Shown here: positions 1-8,276 of the stretch, piece after piece
Numbering within the stretch: the first letter of the stretch is position 1
Layout: each line of letters opens with the position of its first letter
Source: Micropruina glycogenica
GTDB taxonomy: Bacteria; Actinomycetota; Actinomycetes; Propionibacteriales; Propionibacteriaceae
Direction: 5' to 3'
Length of the DNA: 64,000 nucleotides
NCBI RefSeq assembly: GCF_900289045.1
Contig: NZ_LT985188.1
Location: forward strand, 2,976,001-3,040,000
The notes under the pieces: generated by a model
The model's database searches: none
What the model saw: only the letters and a program-made list of their open reading frames with translations
Told to the model about the DNA's origin: nothing
Program-made: the position numbers and the translations under genes

Positions 1-1766
1 GCCGCCTTGGGCAGCTGCCAGCCGAGCACGGCGGTGCCGAGCGCGGTGACCACGATCGCCTGCGCCGCCGCCACGATCACACCCGGCAGCAAGGCCCGGC
101 CAATCAACGTGGCGCTCGATGCGGTCGAAAGCGCGAGCCGTCCGTCGAGCGGCTTGATCACCGCGAAGGTGGCCAACGCCCCTAGCCACAGGGCCAGCGC
201 GATCAGCAGGCTGACCCACGACACGGTCGGCGTGACGATGCCGTCGATGTTGCTGGTGTTCACCGGGTCGGCCACCACGGTGGCGAGGTTCTCACGATCG
301 GCCTTGCTGAAGGTGGGAATCTTGCCGGCGCCCTTCTCGAGGCCGTCGGCCAGCTTGCGCGTGCCGTCCGCGAGCTGCGTGGAGCCGTCCGCTGCCTTCG
401 CCAGGCCCTTGGCAAGGTCGTTGGTGCCGCTCGCGGCCGAGGCGGTGCCGTCGGCGAGCTTGGCGATGCCGTCTGCCAGGGCCGGCATGCCGGCGGCCAG
501 TTGCTGGGTGCCCGAGTCGAGCTTCTTGCCGCCGGCGATCAGCTGCTTGAGCTTCGCGGTGGTCTTGTCGACGTCGGGTAGGCCGTTCTGCACCTGGTCG
601 CTCAACTGGCTCATGCCGGCCGCGGTCTTCGCGGCACCGCTGATCAGACTTTCGCCGCTCGACGGGTCTTTGGTGTCGAGTCCGGCCGCGGCCTGCGACA
701 GGGCCCCCGCCGCACCCTTGAGCGACGCCACACAGATTGCCCCGTCGGTGGCCAGCTTCTCGGGCGTGGTGGTCACCTGGCAGGCCTGCTCGATCGCCTT
801 GATCGCCTGCGGCTCGTACGTGGCCGGATCACCCTGCGCCGCCTGCAGCAGTTGCTCGATGCCCGAGGCGGCCTTGTCGGCGCTCGCCGCGTTGGCTTCG
901 AGCCTGCTCTGGTAGGTGGTCAGGCCGTCGCTGAGCCCGGACGTGCCCTGGCTGAGTTGCTTGATGCCAGCGGCCAGCTTCACCTGATCGCCGAGCGAAT
1001 CGATGGTCGATTGCGCGAGCCCGTTGGCGCCGTCCACGTAGGCCGAGACCCCCGAGGCGAGCTTCTTGGTGTCGGCGGGCAGCGAGGACGTCTTCGACTT
1101 CAGTTGCCCCATGCCGTCGGCCAGCTGCCCCAGGCCGGCGTTCAACTTGCCCGCGCCGTTGGACGCAGACCGCACCCCGTCGCTCAGCTCGTCGGTGCCG
1201 TCGGCCAGCTCGCCGGCCGCGTCGGCGACGGTCTGAAACTGCTTGCCGGTGTCGTTGAACCCGATGTAGATCTGGTCGAGGTACGCCTTGGTGAGCGTGG
1301 TGTTGAGCGACCGCGACGCGGCGTTGGCCAGCACGTTGCCCAGCCAGGCGTCCGCCACCCCGGCAACCGGCGAGGTGTGCACGGCGATCGTGGCCTGCTC
1401 AGCGGTCTGCGGGTCGTCGTTGCCGTACGAAGTGGCCGCCTTGGAGAAGTTCTCGGGAATCACCACGACTGCGGCGTAGCGTCCGGACGCCAGCCCCGGC
1501 CAGGCGTGCGCCTCATCGGCCAGCACCCAGGTGAAGTTCTGATCCTTGCTCGAATCGACCAGGTCGGCCGACAGCTGCCGGCCGAGCGGAATGAACTGGT
1601 CGTCGATGGTGACGCCCTCGTCGAGGTTCACCACGGCGGCCTCGACCTGCTTGAGGCGGTCGCCGGAGTTCCAGGTGCCCCACAGAAATCCGCCGGCGAC
1701 GAGCACCGGAATCATCACCAGGGCCACCAGGGTGCGCCACGAGAAGGTGCGGGTGGCTTCAGACAT
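1..1766 (-). CDS. YhgE/Pip-type membrane protein (C-terminus outside window)
   Basis: This gene enters from the left edge, so only its N-terminal ~588 residues are present. It has one N-terminal membrane segment (about residues 12-30). A long extracytoplasmic region follows, with many repeats of the type LADGxxxLxxG/LxxGxxQLxxG, predicted to be helical and coiled-coil. The hydrophobic C-terminal part then starts (VSWVSLLIALALWLG). This layout is that of the YhgE/Pip family, whose members resemble ABC-2 permeases. Their substrate is usually unknown, although some are phage or toxin receptors. The ATG at 1766 overlaps the end of the MMPL gene by 8 bp, so the two are probably translated together and regulated by the TetR protein at 4514. 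The family call is good; the transported substrate is unknown. Confidence 0.82.
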   Translation of the reverse strand, partial: MSEATRTFSWRTLVALVMIPVLVAGGFLWGTWNSGDRLKQVEAAVVNLDEGVTIDDQFIPLGRQLSADLVDSSKDQNFTWVLADEAHAWPGLASGRYAAVVVIPENFSKAATSYGNDDPQTAEQATIAVHTSPVAGVADAWLGNVLANAASRSLNTTLTKAYLDQIYIGFNDTGKQFQTVADAAGELADGTDELSDGVRSASNGAGKLNAGLGQLADGMGQLKSKTSSLPADTKKLASGVSAYVDGANGLAQSTIDSLGDQVKLAAGIKQLSQGTSGLSDGLTTYQSRLEANAASADKAASGIEQLLQAAQGDPATYEPQAIKAIEQACQVTTTPEKLATDGAICVASLKGAAGALSQAAAGLDTKDPSSGESLISGAAKTAAGMSQLSDQVQNGLPDVDKTTAKLKQLIAGGKKLDSGTQQLAAGMPALADGIAKLADGTASAASGTNDLAKGLAKAADGSTQLADGTRKLADGLEKGAGKIPTFSKADRENLATVVADPVNTSNIDGIVTPTVSWVSLLIALALWLGALATFAVIKPLDGRLALSTASSATLIGRALLPGVIVAAAQAIVVTALGTAVLGWQLPKA

Positions 1767-4419
1767 GGCTGAGTTCTCCTTGAAGATTCATCGTGCGATG
1801 CGCGGCGGGCAGAACGTCGGACAGGTCCGCGCCGGGCGCGTGGGCGAGTACGGCACAGCCGCCCGCCTCGGTCAGGGTGCGCAGCCGGTCGGCCAGCGCC
1901 GCTCGTTCGACCCTGGTGAACTGGTCGGCCTCTTCGACCAACAGCACCGGGCCGTCGAAATCGTGAATCGGTGACGGGTGCTTGGTGGTCGCCACGGCGG
2001 CCAGGCGCCGCACCTCGCTGCCCTGCTCGGGCAGCACCCGTCCGGCCACCACCAGCTCGCCCGCGGCGAGCGGCAGCCGCCCGGCCAGGGCCATCAGCAG
2101 CGCACGACGGGCGGTCGTCTCGCCCTCGACCACCAGCACCTCGCCGGGTCGCACCGCGACGTCGACGCCGTCGAACGCGTCGGCGATCGCCAGGTCGCGA
2201 CCGTAGACGATGTGCCCGGCGGCCTCGGGCCAGCCCTGCAGTTTCAGCTGGTGGGCCAGCGTCTCACCCTCGATGTCGACCATCGGCAGCCGCTTGGCCA
2301 GCCACTTCGGCAGCCACCAGGCGTGGGTGCCGAGCAGTTTCATCACCGCGGGCACCAGGGTCATGCGCACCACGAAGGCGTCCAGCGCCACGCCGATGGC
2401 CAGGGCGAATGCGATCGGCTTGATCGAGCCCTCGCCCGAGGGCACGAAGAACGCGAACACCGCGAACATGATCATCGCCGCGGCCACCACGACCCGCGAT
2501 GAGTGCACGAAGCCGTCCTCGACGAAGTTCTCGGTGTTGCCGTGCACGTATTCCTCGCGCATGCGACTGACCAGAAACACCTCGTAGTCCATGGCGAGGC
2601 CGAACAGCACGCCCATCAGAATGATCGGCAGGAAGCTGATGATCGGGCCGGGTTCCTCGAGGTTGATCAACTGCTTCAAGAAGCCCTGGTTGAACACCAG
2701 CGCGGTGGCACCGAACGCGGCCCCCACGCTCAACAGGAAGCCCACCGCGGCCTTCAGCGGCACCCACAGCGAGCGGAACACCAACGTCAACAGCACCAGC
2801 GACAACCCGACCACGAAGATCGCGAACGGTATCAGCGCGTCGGCCAGCCGTTGGCTGACGTCGATCTGGACGGCCGTCGCACCGGTCACCGAGGTGTCGA
2901 TGCCCCACTGCTTCAGCCATCGATCGTGCTGGTCGCGCAATTGTTGGACGAGCTCGGCGGTCTTGGGGTCGTCGGGTCCGGTGGTCGGAATCACCTGGAT
3001 CAGCGCCGTGTCGGCGTTCTCGTTGGGGGTGGCCAGCGGCACCAGTTGCACGCCGGGCATCTTCTCGATCTCGGCCTTGAGCCCGTCGGTGATCTTGAGC
3101 GGATCGTCCGACTCGACGATGGTGCCGGTGACCACCAGGGGCCCGTTGTAGCCGATGCCGAACTCACTGCTGATCACGTCGAAGGTGACCCGGTCGCCGT
3201 AGCTGGTGGGGTTGCGGCCCGAGTTGGGCAGGGCGAGTTGCAGATCTTTGGCGGGCAGGGCCAGCAGGCCGAGCGCGGCGATCACCACGGCGATGGTCAG
3301 CAGCGGCACGGCGGTGACCAGCCGCACCCAGAGGCGGCGCAGGTCGAAGCGGGGGGTTGCCGGGCTGCCGTCCTTGCGGGGTTTGGCGGCCTTGGGCGTG
3401 AGCCGGGTGCCGGCGAAGCCGAGGAAGGCGGGCAGCAGGGTGAGCGCGAGCAGCACCTCGACGCCGACGCCGACGGCCGAGAACACGCCCATCACGCCCA
3501 GAAACGGAATGCCCGAGATCGACAGGCCGACCAGCGCGATGATCACGGTCAGGCCGGCGAAGACCACCGCCGAGCCGGCCGTGGCCACGGCGCGGGCCGC
3601 CGACTCTTCAGGGTCGAGGCCCTGGCTGAGCTGGTCGCGGTGCCGGCTGACGATGAACAGCGCGTAGTCGATGCCCACCGCGAGCGAGATCATCACCGCC
3701 AGCATCAGGCTGGTCGAGCTCACCTCGATCACCCGCGAGCCGATCATCGCGATCTCGACGGCGATGCCGACGCCGATCAGCGCGGTGCCGACCGGCATGG
3801 CCGCGGCGGTGATCGAGCCGAGCACCCCCAGAAGCACGATCACCGCGACCACCACGCCGAGGCCTTCGATGATGCTGATGTGCGGAATGTGCACGCTGAA
3901 CACCTCGCCGCCGAGGTGCACCTGCGAGCCGGGAATCAAGGCCTGCACCCGCTCGGTCTGGTCTTCGAGGCTCTGTTTCTGGGCCTCGGTGATGGTGCTC
4001 ATGGTGATCGTGTCGATCAGCTGCACGCGGGCGATGCCGGCGCGTCCGTTGGAGCTGATCAGACCGTCGATGTGTTCGTTGTAGGGGGTGACCACCTCGT
4101 CGACGATCGGCAGCGTCTTGAATGTGTCGAGGGCGTCGATGACCGTGGTCTTGGTCGCCTTGTCGTTGAGGGATTGCCCCTCCGGCAGCGTGATCACGAG
4201 CTGCGCCGTGGCGGCAGCGGCCGAGGGGAACGTCATCTTCAGTTGGTCGAGGGCGACCTGTGACGACGCCCCCGGAATCGTGAAGTTGTCGTTGAACTGG
4301 GCGCCGCCGGTGACGGCGACCGCGCCGCCGAGCCCGGCCAGCAGGATCAGCCAGACGGCCAGCACCCGAAAACCGTGGCGGTAGCACGCCCGCCCGATTC
4401 GGTACAGCATCGACGACAT
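1759..4419 (-). CDS. MMPL/RND-family transporter with fused degenerate ABC-ATPase-like domain
   Basis: This 886-aa protein has the two-halved MMPL layout: an N-terminal membrane helix, an extracytoplasmic domain, and a helix bundle with the hallmark GIDYALFIVSRHR, repeated in the second half as AMDYEVFLVSRMREE. Relatives export lipids or drugs using the proton gradient. After the last helix, about 160 residues (725-886) resemble an ABC nucleotide-binding domain (GEVLVVEGE..., LAGRLPLAAGELVVAG, GPVLLVEEADQF). The Walker A lysine is absent (GETTARRAL), so this domain probably does not hydrolyse ATP. The ATG at 4419 is chosen over an in-frame ATG at 4524 because a GGGGGA ribosome site precedes it, the membrane anchor follows, and the longer form would run across the operator. 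It is divergent from a TetR gene. Confidence 0.88.
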   Translation of the reverse strand: MSSMLYRIGRACYRHGFRVLAVWLILLAGLGGAVAVTGGAQFNDNFTIPGASSQVALDQLKMTFPSAAAATAQLVITLPEGQSLNDKATKTTVIDALDTFKTLPIVDEVVTPYNEHIDGLISSNGRAGIARVQLIDTITMSTITEAQKQSLEDQTERVQALIPGSQVHLGGEVFSVHIPHISIIEGLGVVVAVIVLLGVLGSITAAAMPVGTALIGVGIAVEIAMIGSRVIEVSSTSLMLAVMISLAVGIDYALFIVSRHRDQLSQGLDPEESAARAVATAGSAVVFAGLTVIIALVGLSISGIPFLGVMGVFSAVGVGVEVLLALTLLPAFLGFAGTRLTPKAAKPRKDGSPATPRFDLRRLWVRLVTAVPLLTIAVVIAALGLLALPAKDLQLALPNSGRNPTSYGDRVTFDVISSEFGIGYNGPLVVTGTIVESDDPLKITDGLKAEIEKMPGVQLVPLATPNENADTALIQVIPTTGPDDPKTAELVQQLRDQHDRWLKQWGIDTSVTGATAVQIDVSQRLADALIPFAIFVVGLSLVLLTLVFRSLWVPLKAAVGFLLSVGAAFGATALVFNQGFLKQLINLEEPGPIISFLPIILMGVLFGLAMDYEVFLVSRMREEYVHGNTENFVEDGFVHSSRVVVAAAMIMFAVFAFFVPSGEGSIKPIAFALAIGVALDAFVVRMTLVPAVMKLLGTHAWWLPKWLAKRLPMVDIEGETLAHQLKLQGWPEAAGHIVYGRDLAIADAFDGVDVAVRPGEVLVVEGETTARRALLMALAGRLPLAAGELVVAGRVLPEQGSEVRRLAAVATTKHPSPIHDFDGPVLLVEEADQFTRVERAALADRLRTLTEAGGCAVLAHAPGADLSDVLPAAHRTMNLQGELSHV

Positions 4420-4442
4420 CGGCCGTCCCCCTTCGCAATCTC

Positions 4443-4458
4443 GATACACAACTGTATC
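4443..4458. promoter_or_regulatory. Candidate TetR operator palindrome
   Basis: GATACA-CAAC-TGTATC is a perfect 6-bp inverted repeat with a 4-bp centre, lying between the divergent MMPL and TetR starts. A weaker TGTA-N5-TACA repeat follows at 4470-4482. TetR-family regulators commonly bind such palindromes and repress themselves and the divergent transporter. Binding is inferred from position and symmetry only. Confidence 0.55.
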
Positions 4459-4513
4459 CGATGCAGTAGTGTATTCAGTACAAGTGTGTATGCAAACCGC
4501 TAGGATGATCGAG

Positions 4514-5194
4514 ATGACCAGCACCCGAGAGGCTCATCGTCGAGCCGACAGCCACGCGGACGTGGAGGCGTCCGGGCGTGGCATGAGCCCCCGCCGTCAG
4601 GCGACCCGCGAGCGCCTGATGGACGCCGCGGTCGAACTGTTCGGCGAGCGCGGCGTGCTGGGGGCGTCGGTGGAGGAGATCTGCGAGCGGGCTGGATTCA
4701 CCAGGGGTGCGTTCTACTCGAATTTCGAGTCGAAGGACGAGCTCTGCCTCGACGTGCTGCGGCGCACCTGCGAGCAGCTCATCGAGGCCATGAAGACCGC
4801 CATCGAGGTGATTCCGCACCAGCACGACGGCGCGATGCTCACCGAGGACCTGATTCGCGACGCGGTCGCGGTGTTTCTCGAGGCGCAGCCCAAAGAGGTC
4901 GCCGAGCAGGTCGCGATGATGGAACTGCGCCTGCACGCCGTGCGCACCCCCGAACTGCGGGCCGGCTGGCTGGCGGTGCACGAGAGCATCACCTCGGGCG
5001 TCACCGGGCTGCTCGAGATCGCCATGCAGCGGGTCGGCGGACGGTTGTCGATGCCCCCAGCGGCGGTGGTCGAACTGCTCGGCGCGGTGTACGAGAACAC
5101 GGTGGTGATGAGCGTGCTGCGGGGCGAGAGCCGTCCGTCAGGGCTGGCGCAGCAGTTGGCCACGTTGCTCGAAGGCCTCATCGAGCGCGACTAG
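4514..5194 (+). CDS. TetR/AcrR-family transcriptional regulator
   Basis: This 226-aa protein carries a standard TetR helix-turn-helix (about residues 28-75; ATRERLMDAAVELFGERG, then VEEICERAGFTRGAFYSNF, ending in SKDEL). A helical ligand-binding domain follows that cannot be assigned to a ligand. It is divergent from the MMPL-YhgE gene pair, with palindromes in the 95-bp gap, so it probably represses that export operon and itself. In-frame alternative starts are a GTG at 4469 and an ATG at 4505. ATG 4514 was taken because the upstream ones would overlap the operator or promoter; the N-terminal ~20 residues are uncertain. Confidence 0.88.
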   Translation: MTSTREAHRRADSHADVEASGRGMSPRRQATRERLMDAAVELFGERGVLGASVEEICERAGFTRGAFYSNFESKDELCLDVLRRTCEQLIEAMKTAIEVIPHQHDGAMLTEDLIRDAVAVFLEAQPKEVAEQVAMMELRLHAVRTPELRAGWLAVHESITSGVTGLLEIAMQRVGGRLSMPPAAVVELLGAVYENTVVMSVLRGESRPSGLAQQLATLLEGLIERD

Positions 5195-5210
5195 AGCCGG
5201 CAGGCACCAC

Positions 5211-5297
5211 CGTCATCCCGGCGAACGCCGGGATCTCAATACCGGCACGACACCCGTACGACCCCACTTCATCCCGGCGAACGCCGGGATCTCAATG
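5211..5297. repeat. Two family-A hairpin repeats
   Basis: Two copies of the CATCCCGGC-GAAC-GCCGGGATC hairpin (about 5213-5240 and 5268-5297) lie in direct orientation between the convergent TetR and DNA-repair genes. Each forms an 8-bp GC-rich stem with a 4-nt loop, and could also act as a bidirectional transcription stop. Confidence 0.75.
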
Positions 5298-5379
5298 CCG
5301 ACAGAGGACAGATCGCCCACCGTCACCTCGCCGTCCCCGATCGCGCCCGACAGGACGCGATCGAAGAGCAGAAGCCGCC

Positions 5380-6135
5380 TCAGCGTCGGTTCAGCCACTT
5401 CAGCGCCTCACGGCGCGACAGCGGCGAGAGGACGTCCGAGTGGGTTTCGACATACGCCCGCACCCAGTCGGCGTCGGTCTTGCTGTACTCGCGCAGTGCC
5501 CAACCGATGGCTTTGCGGGCGAAGAAGTCAGGATCGTCCAGGCTGCCTTCGATGGCGAAGGTCAGTAGGTCGGTGTCGGTGTTCTGCCGCACCAGCAACT
5601 GGCTGAGTATGGCGGTACGGCGCACCCACAGGTCGGGTTCTCTGGCCCAGCCGCGCAGCACCGGCTTCATGGTCTCTGGGTCGGCCAGCAGCAGATCGCC
5701 GACTGCGTGGGCGGCGAGGTCGTCCACCAGATCCCACCAGGCGCCGGTGGTGATGAGGTGCCGCAGTAGGGCCAGCAGTTCGTCGTCGGCCACCCTCGCC
5801 CAGGCTCGGTAGCGCCGATGCTGCAACACCCCGGTCGCGGCGTAGCGCTCTTCGCGGTGGGTGGCGCCGTCCCAGACCGCGCGGACGGCACCCAGCCAAT
5901 CCGGCCGCGAAGGCAGCGGATGAGCGGCGACCACGTCGCGCACCACCGCGCGCACAGCAGGCGTGGTCAGGCCGTAGTACGGCATGACCGACTTCATGTA
6001 CCGCTGCTGCCCGGCCGCCCGAACCGGATCGGCCTGGGCGAGCAGTGCCGGGCGCAACGCGGACGCCACCGTCTGCTCGCTCACCAACCGATTGCACCAT
6101 GCCGCTCGTGAAATGACTTCCGATTCCGCACTCAT
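5380..6135 (-). CDS. DNA alkylation repair (AlkD-like) HEAT-repeat protein
   Basis: The 251-aa product matches the DNA alkylation repair family (AlkC/AlkD type): an N-terminal QQRYMKSVMPYYGLTTPAVRAV segment, successive HEAT-like helical pairs with WDL and DPDFFARKAIGWALR motifs, and a basic end (REALKWLNRR). AlkD-type enzymes remove positively charged 3- and 7-alkylated purines without flipping the base. The characteristic late motif FARKAIGWALREYS is well preserved, so activity is plausible. The ATG at 6135 is close to, and divergent from, the GNAT gene. Family call firm; substrate inferred. Confidence 0.85.
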   Translation of the reverse strand: MSAESEVISRAAWCNRLVSEQTVASALRPALLAQADPVRAAGQQRYMKSVMPYYGLTTPAVRAVVRDVVAAHPLPSRPDWLGAVRAVWDGATHREERYAATGVLQHRRYRAWARVADDELLALLRHLITTGAWWDLVDDLAAHAVGDLLLADPETMKPVLRGWAREPDLWVRRTAILSQLLVRQNTDTDLLTFAIEGSLDDPDFFARKAIGWALREYSKTDADWVRAYVETHSDVLSPLSRREALKWLNRR

Positions 6136-6211
6136 TGCGCCTCACACGCCGTGGACGCCTGCCAAGTCCGTCGTCATTTCACGGCGACATGGGCCGTGGC
6201 ACGATCGTGGC

Positions 6212-6727
6212 GTGCGCACCCTGACCACCGAGCGGCTGACGCTGCGACCCTGGCACCTCGACGACGCCGACTTCGTGTTCGACATGTACGCCCGCGACGA
6301 GGTGCAGCGCTACCTCGGCCGCAACCCCACCGTGCTGCAGCACCGCGAGCAGGCCGTCGCCACGATCGAACGCTGGACGGCCCTGGCTCACCCGATTCGC
6401 CACATCTGGGCCATCGAGCGCACCGCGGATGGTCACCTGCTCGGCACGTTGTTGCTGAAGCCCATACCCGCTAGCCAGGGGCTTGAGCTGAACGACACCG
6501 AGATCGGTTGGCACCTGCACCCGGACGCCTGGGGCCACGGTTACGCCACCGAGGCGGCCCGTGCGGCGCTCGAGTTCGGACTCGCCGCGGGCCTCACGAA
6601 GGTGGTGGCGGTCACCTACCCCGAGAACACAGCCTCACAGGCGGTGGCGACCCGCATCGGCATGCGCTGCCTCGGGCTCAGCAGCGCCTACTACGACCTG
6701 GACTGCATGCTGTTCGAAGCGCCCTGA
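6212..6727 (+). CDS. GNAT-family N-acetyltransferase (RimJ/RimL type)
   Basis: This 171-aa acetyltransferase begins at a GTG (VRTLTTERLTLRPWHLDDADF), the usual opening of RimJ/RimL-like enzymes. It has the acetyl-CoA loop region EIGWHLHPDAWGHGYATEAARAAL and a late TYPENTASQAVATRIGM motif. Such enzymes acetylate protein N-termini or small amines; the acceptor here is unknown. It is divergent from the DNA alkylation repair gene across 76 bp. An upstream in-frame ATG at 5984 would make the two genes overlap on opposite strands and adds residues unlike the family, so the GTG is preferred. Confidence 0.85.
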   Translation: MRTLTTERLTLRPWHLDDADFVFDMYARDEVQRYLGRNPTVLQHREQAVATIERWTALAHPIRHIWAIERTADGHLLGTLLLKPIPASQGLELNDTEIGWHLHPDAWGHGYATEAARAALEFGLAAGLTKVVAVTYPENTASQAVATRIGMRCLGLSSAYYDLDCMLFEAP

Positions 6728-6804
6728 CTCCTGCGTCACAGAGCGTGCCTTCGAGATCCCGGGCAGGCCCGGGATGAGGGTTCTTACGACACCGCCACGG
6801 GGAA

Positions 6805-6840
6805 CGACCCTCGTCATCCCGGCGCACGCCGGGATCTCCC
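6805..6840. repeat. Family-A hairpin repeat
   Basis: One CATCCCGGCG-CAC-GCCGGGATC hairpin lies after the GNAT gene, where two genes converge, followed by a family-C fragment (TCTCGATAGGCTCGACCAGCGAA) up to about 6872. Confidence 0.65.
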
Positions 6841-6884
6841 CAAGCAAGCGTCTCGATAGGCTCGACCAGCGAACCCCCCAGTCG

Positions 6885-8276
6885 TCACGAAGCCCAGCGG
6901 CCGGTGAAGAACAGCCAGGCCCACCAGCACAGCACGTAGCACGCCGCGGCGAACGCCACGGTGGTGAGCAGCATGCGGCGACGGCGCCGACCCGGCGTCA
7001 CGTTCCAGCCGCTCGACAGCCGCTCACCGATCAGCACGAACAGCGGAAACCACAGCAGCACGGCCCGGTTCACGCTCAGGTACCAGTACGAGCACGAGAA
7101 CGCGAGCACCTGAATGCCCACCCACGAGGCCTCGGCCCACCGGCGCTTGCGCAGGCACACGATCGTGACGATCACCCCGACGATCATCGAGGCCAACTCG
7201 GCGCGAAACACCCACGACCATTCGGGAAAGGCAGGGTAGGCCGTCGACGTGGCCGCCTCGAAGGTGTGCTGCAGCGCCACCCAGGGCCAGGTGAAGCCCC
7301 GCGGCCAACCAGTCGACTGGGCCCGGTACCAGGCGTTCCAGTCACCGGTGAGGTTGTACAGGTACACCACGTAGGTGAACAGGGTCAGGGCGGGCACGAG
7401 TAGCCAGGCCAGCGCCCGAGCCCGCTCGTCGCGCGCCCACTCGCGCGGCCCGCGGCGCACCTGCGGCGGCGGCCACCCCGACTGCGGCGGCGCCTGCTGA
7501 GCCTCGGGTTGACGACGCCAGGGCCAACCGACCCCACTGCGCGCCGAAGCCGTCGGCTGCACGGCCGAAGCGGACGGCTGCGTGGCCGCCTGCCTGCGCC
7601 ACGGCCAGCCGAACCCCCCGCGTTTGGAACTCGAGCCTGGTTGCGCCGGTGCAGGTGACCAGGCCGCGGGGCCGCTCAGACCGGCACCACTCGGTGCAAG
7701 GCGCTGGGTGAGCGCCAGAATCACCAGCGCGCCCAGCAGAAACAGCCCCGACACCCGCATCGTGCAGGCCACCGCCGCCAGCCCGGCCGCGGTGCCCCAC
7801 CGCCCGGCCTTGGCCCGCTCCCAGGCCCAGAACGCGGCCGCACAGAACGGCGCCTCGGTGTAGGGCACCATCGTGAACACCGTGGTGGGCGCCAACAGCC
7901 ACACCACCGCCGCGATCGGCCCGCCCAACCGGTGCAGGGCGGCCGCAGCCAAGGCCGAACAGATCAGCGCCAGGCCGACCCCGGCCCACAGCATCGGCAC
8001 TCCGAACGACGACACCAGGCGCAGCACCAGCGGCCAGCCGGGAAAGAACGCGATGTCGTTGTCGGCCACATAGCCGTGCTTGGCGATGTCGAAGTAGTGC
8101 TGCACGTCCCAGTTGGCCAACATGTCGGACGCCGAGCGTCCGGTGGTCAGGCCCACCCACAGCGCCACACCCACCATCAGCAGCCGGGTGATCAGCCACG
8201 TCTGCACCACCAGGCGGCCGCCGTCGCGCACCACCGGGGTGGCGTAGGGAGCCGGGGTGTAGGTCAGCGCAGCCAC
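6885..8276 (-). CDS. PIG-V-like integral membrane mannosyltransferase
   Basis: The 463-aa product has many hydrophobic helices and the PIG-V/GT-C arrangement: a first helix, then an acidic loop (LANWDVQHYFDIAKHGY), then FFPGWPLVLRLV. GT-C enzymes transfer mannose from polyprenyl-phosphate-mannose on the outer face of the membrane. A long Pro/Gln/Ala-rich loop in the middle holds a duplicated GWPWRRQ motif and is probably cytoplasmic. The GTG start at 8276 overlaps the upstream GT87 gene by 13 bp, so the two are likely translationally coupled; no strong ribosome site is visible and the start could be slightly further in. It is the last gene of the PonA operon, pointing to cell-wall glycan or glycolipid work. 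Confidence 0.75.
   Translation of the reverse strand: MAALTYTPAPYATPVVRDGGRLVVQTWLITRLLMVGVALWVGLTTGRSASDMLANWDVQHYFDIAKHGYVADNDIAFFPGWPLVLRLVSSFGVPMLWAGVGLALICSALAAAALHRLGGPIAAVVWLLAPTTVFTMVPYTEAPFCAAAFWAWERAKAGRWGTAAGLAAVACTMRVSGLFLLGALVILALTQRLAPSGAGLSGPAAWSPAPAQPGSSSKRGGFGWPWRRQAATQPSASAVQPTASARSGVGWPWRRQPEAQQAPPQSGWPPPQVRRGPREWARDERARALAWLLVPALTLFTYVVYLYNLTGDWNAWYRAQSTGWPRGFTWPWVALQHTFEAATSTAYPAFPEWSWVFRAELASMIVGVIVTIVCLRKRRWAEASWVGIQVLAFSCSYWYLSVNRAVLLWFPLFVLIGERLSSGWNVTPGRRRRRMLLTTVAFAAACYVLCWWAWLFFTGRWAS

Noticed and set aside
2503-4263. 586-codon open frame antisense to the MMPL transporter
   Set aside because: It is His/Arg/Gln/Asp-rich without any domain, a typical high-GC antisense shadow; the opposite strand carries a clear MMPL protein with a ribosome site.
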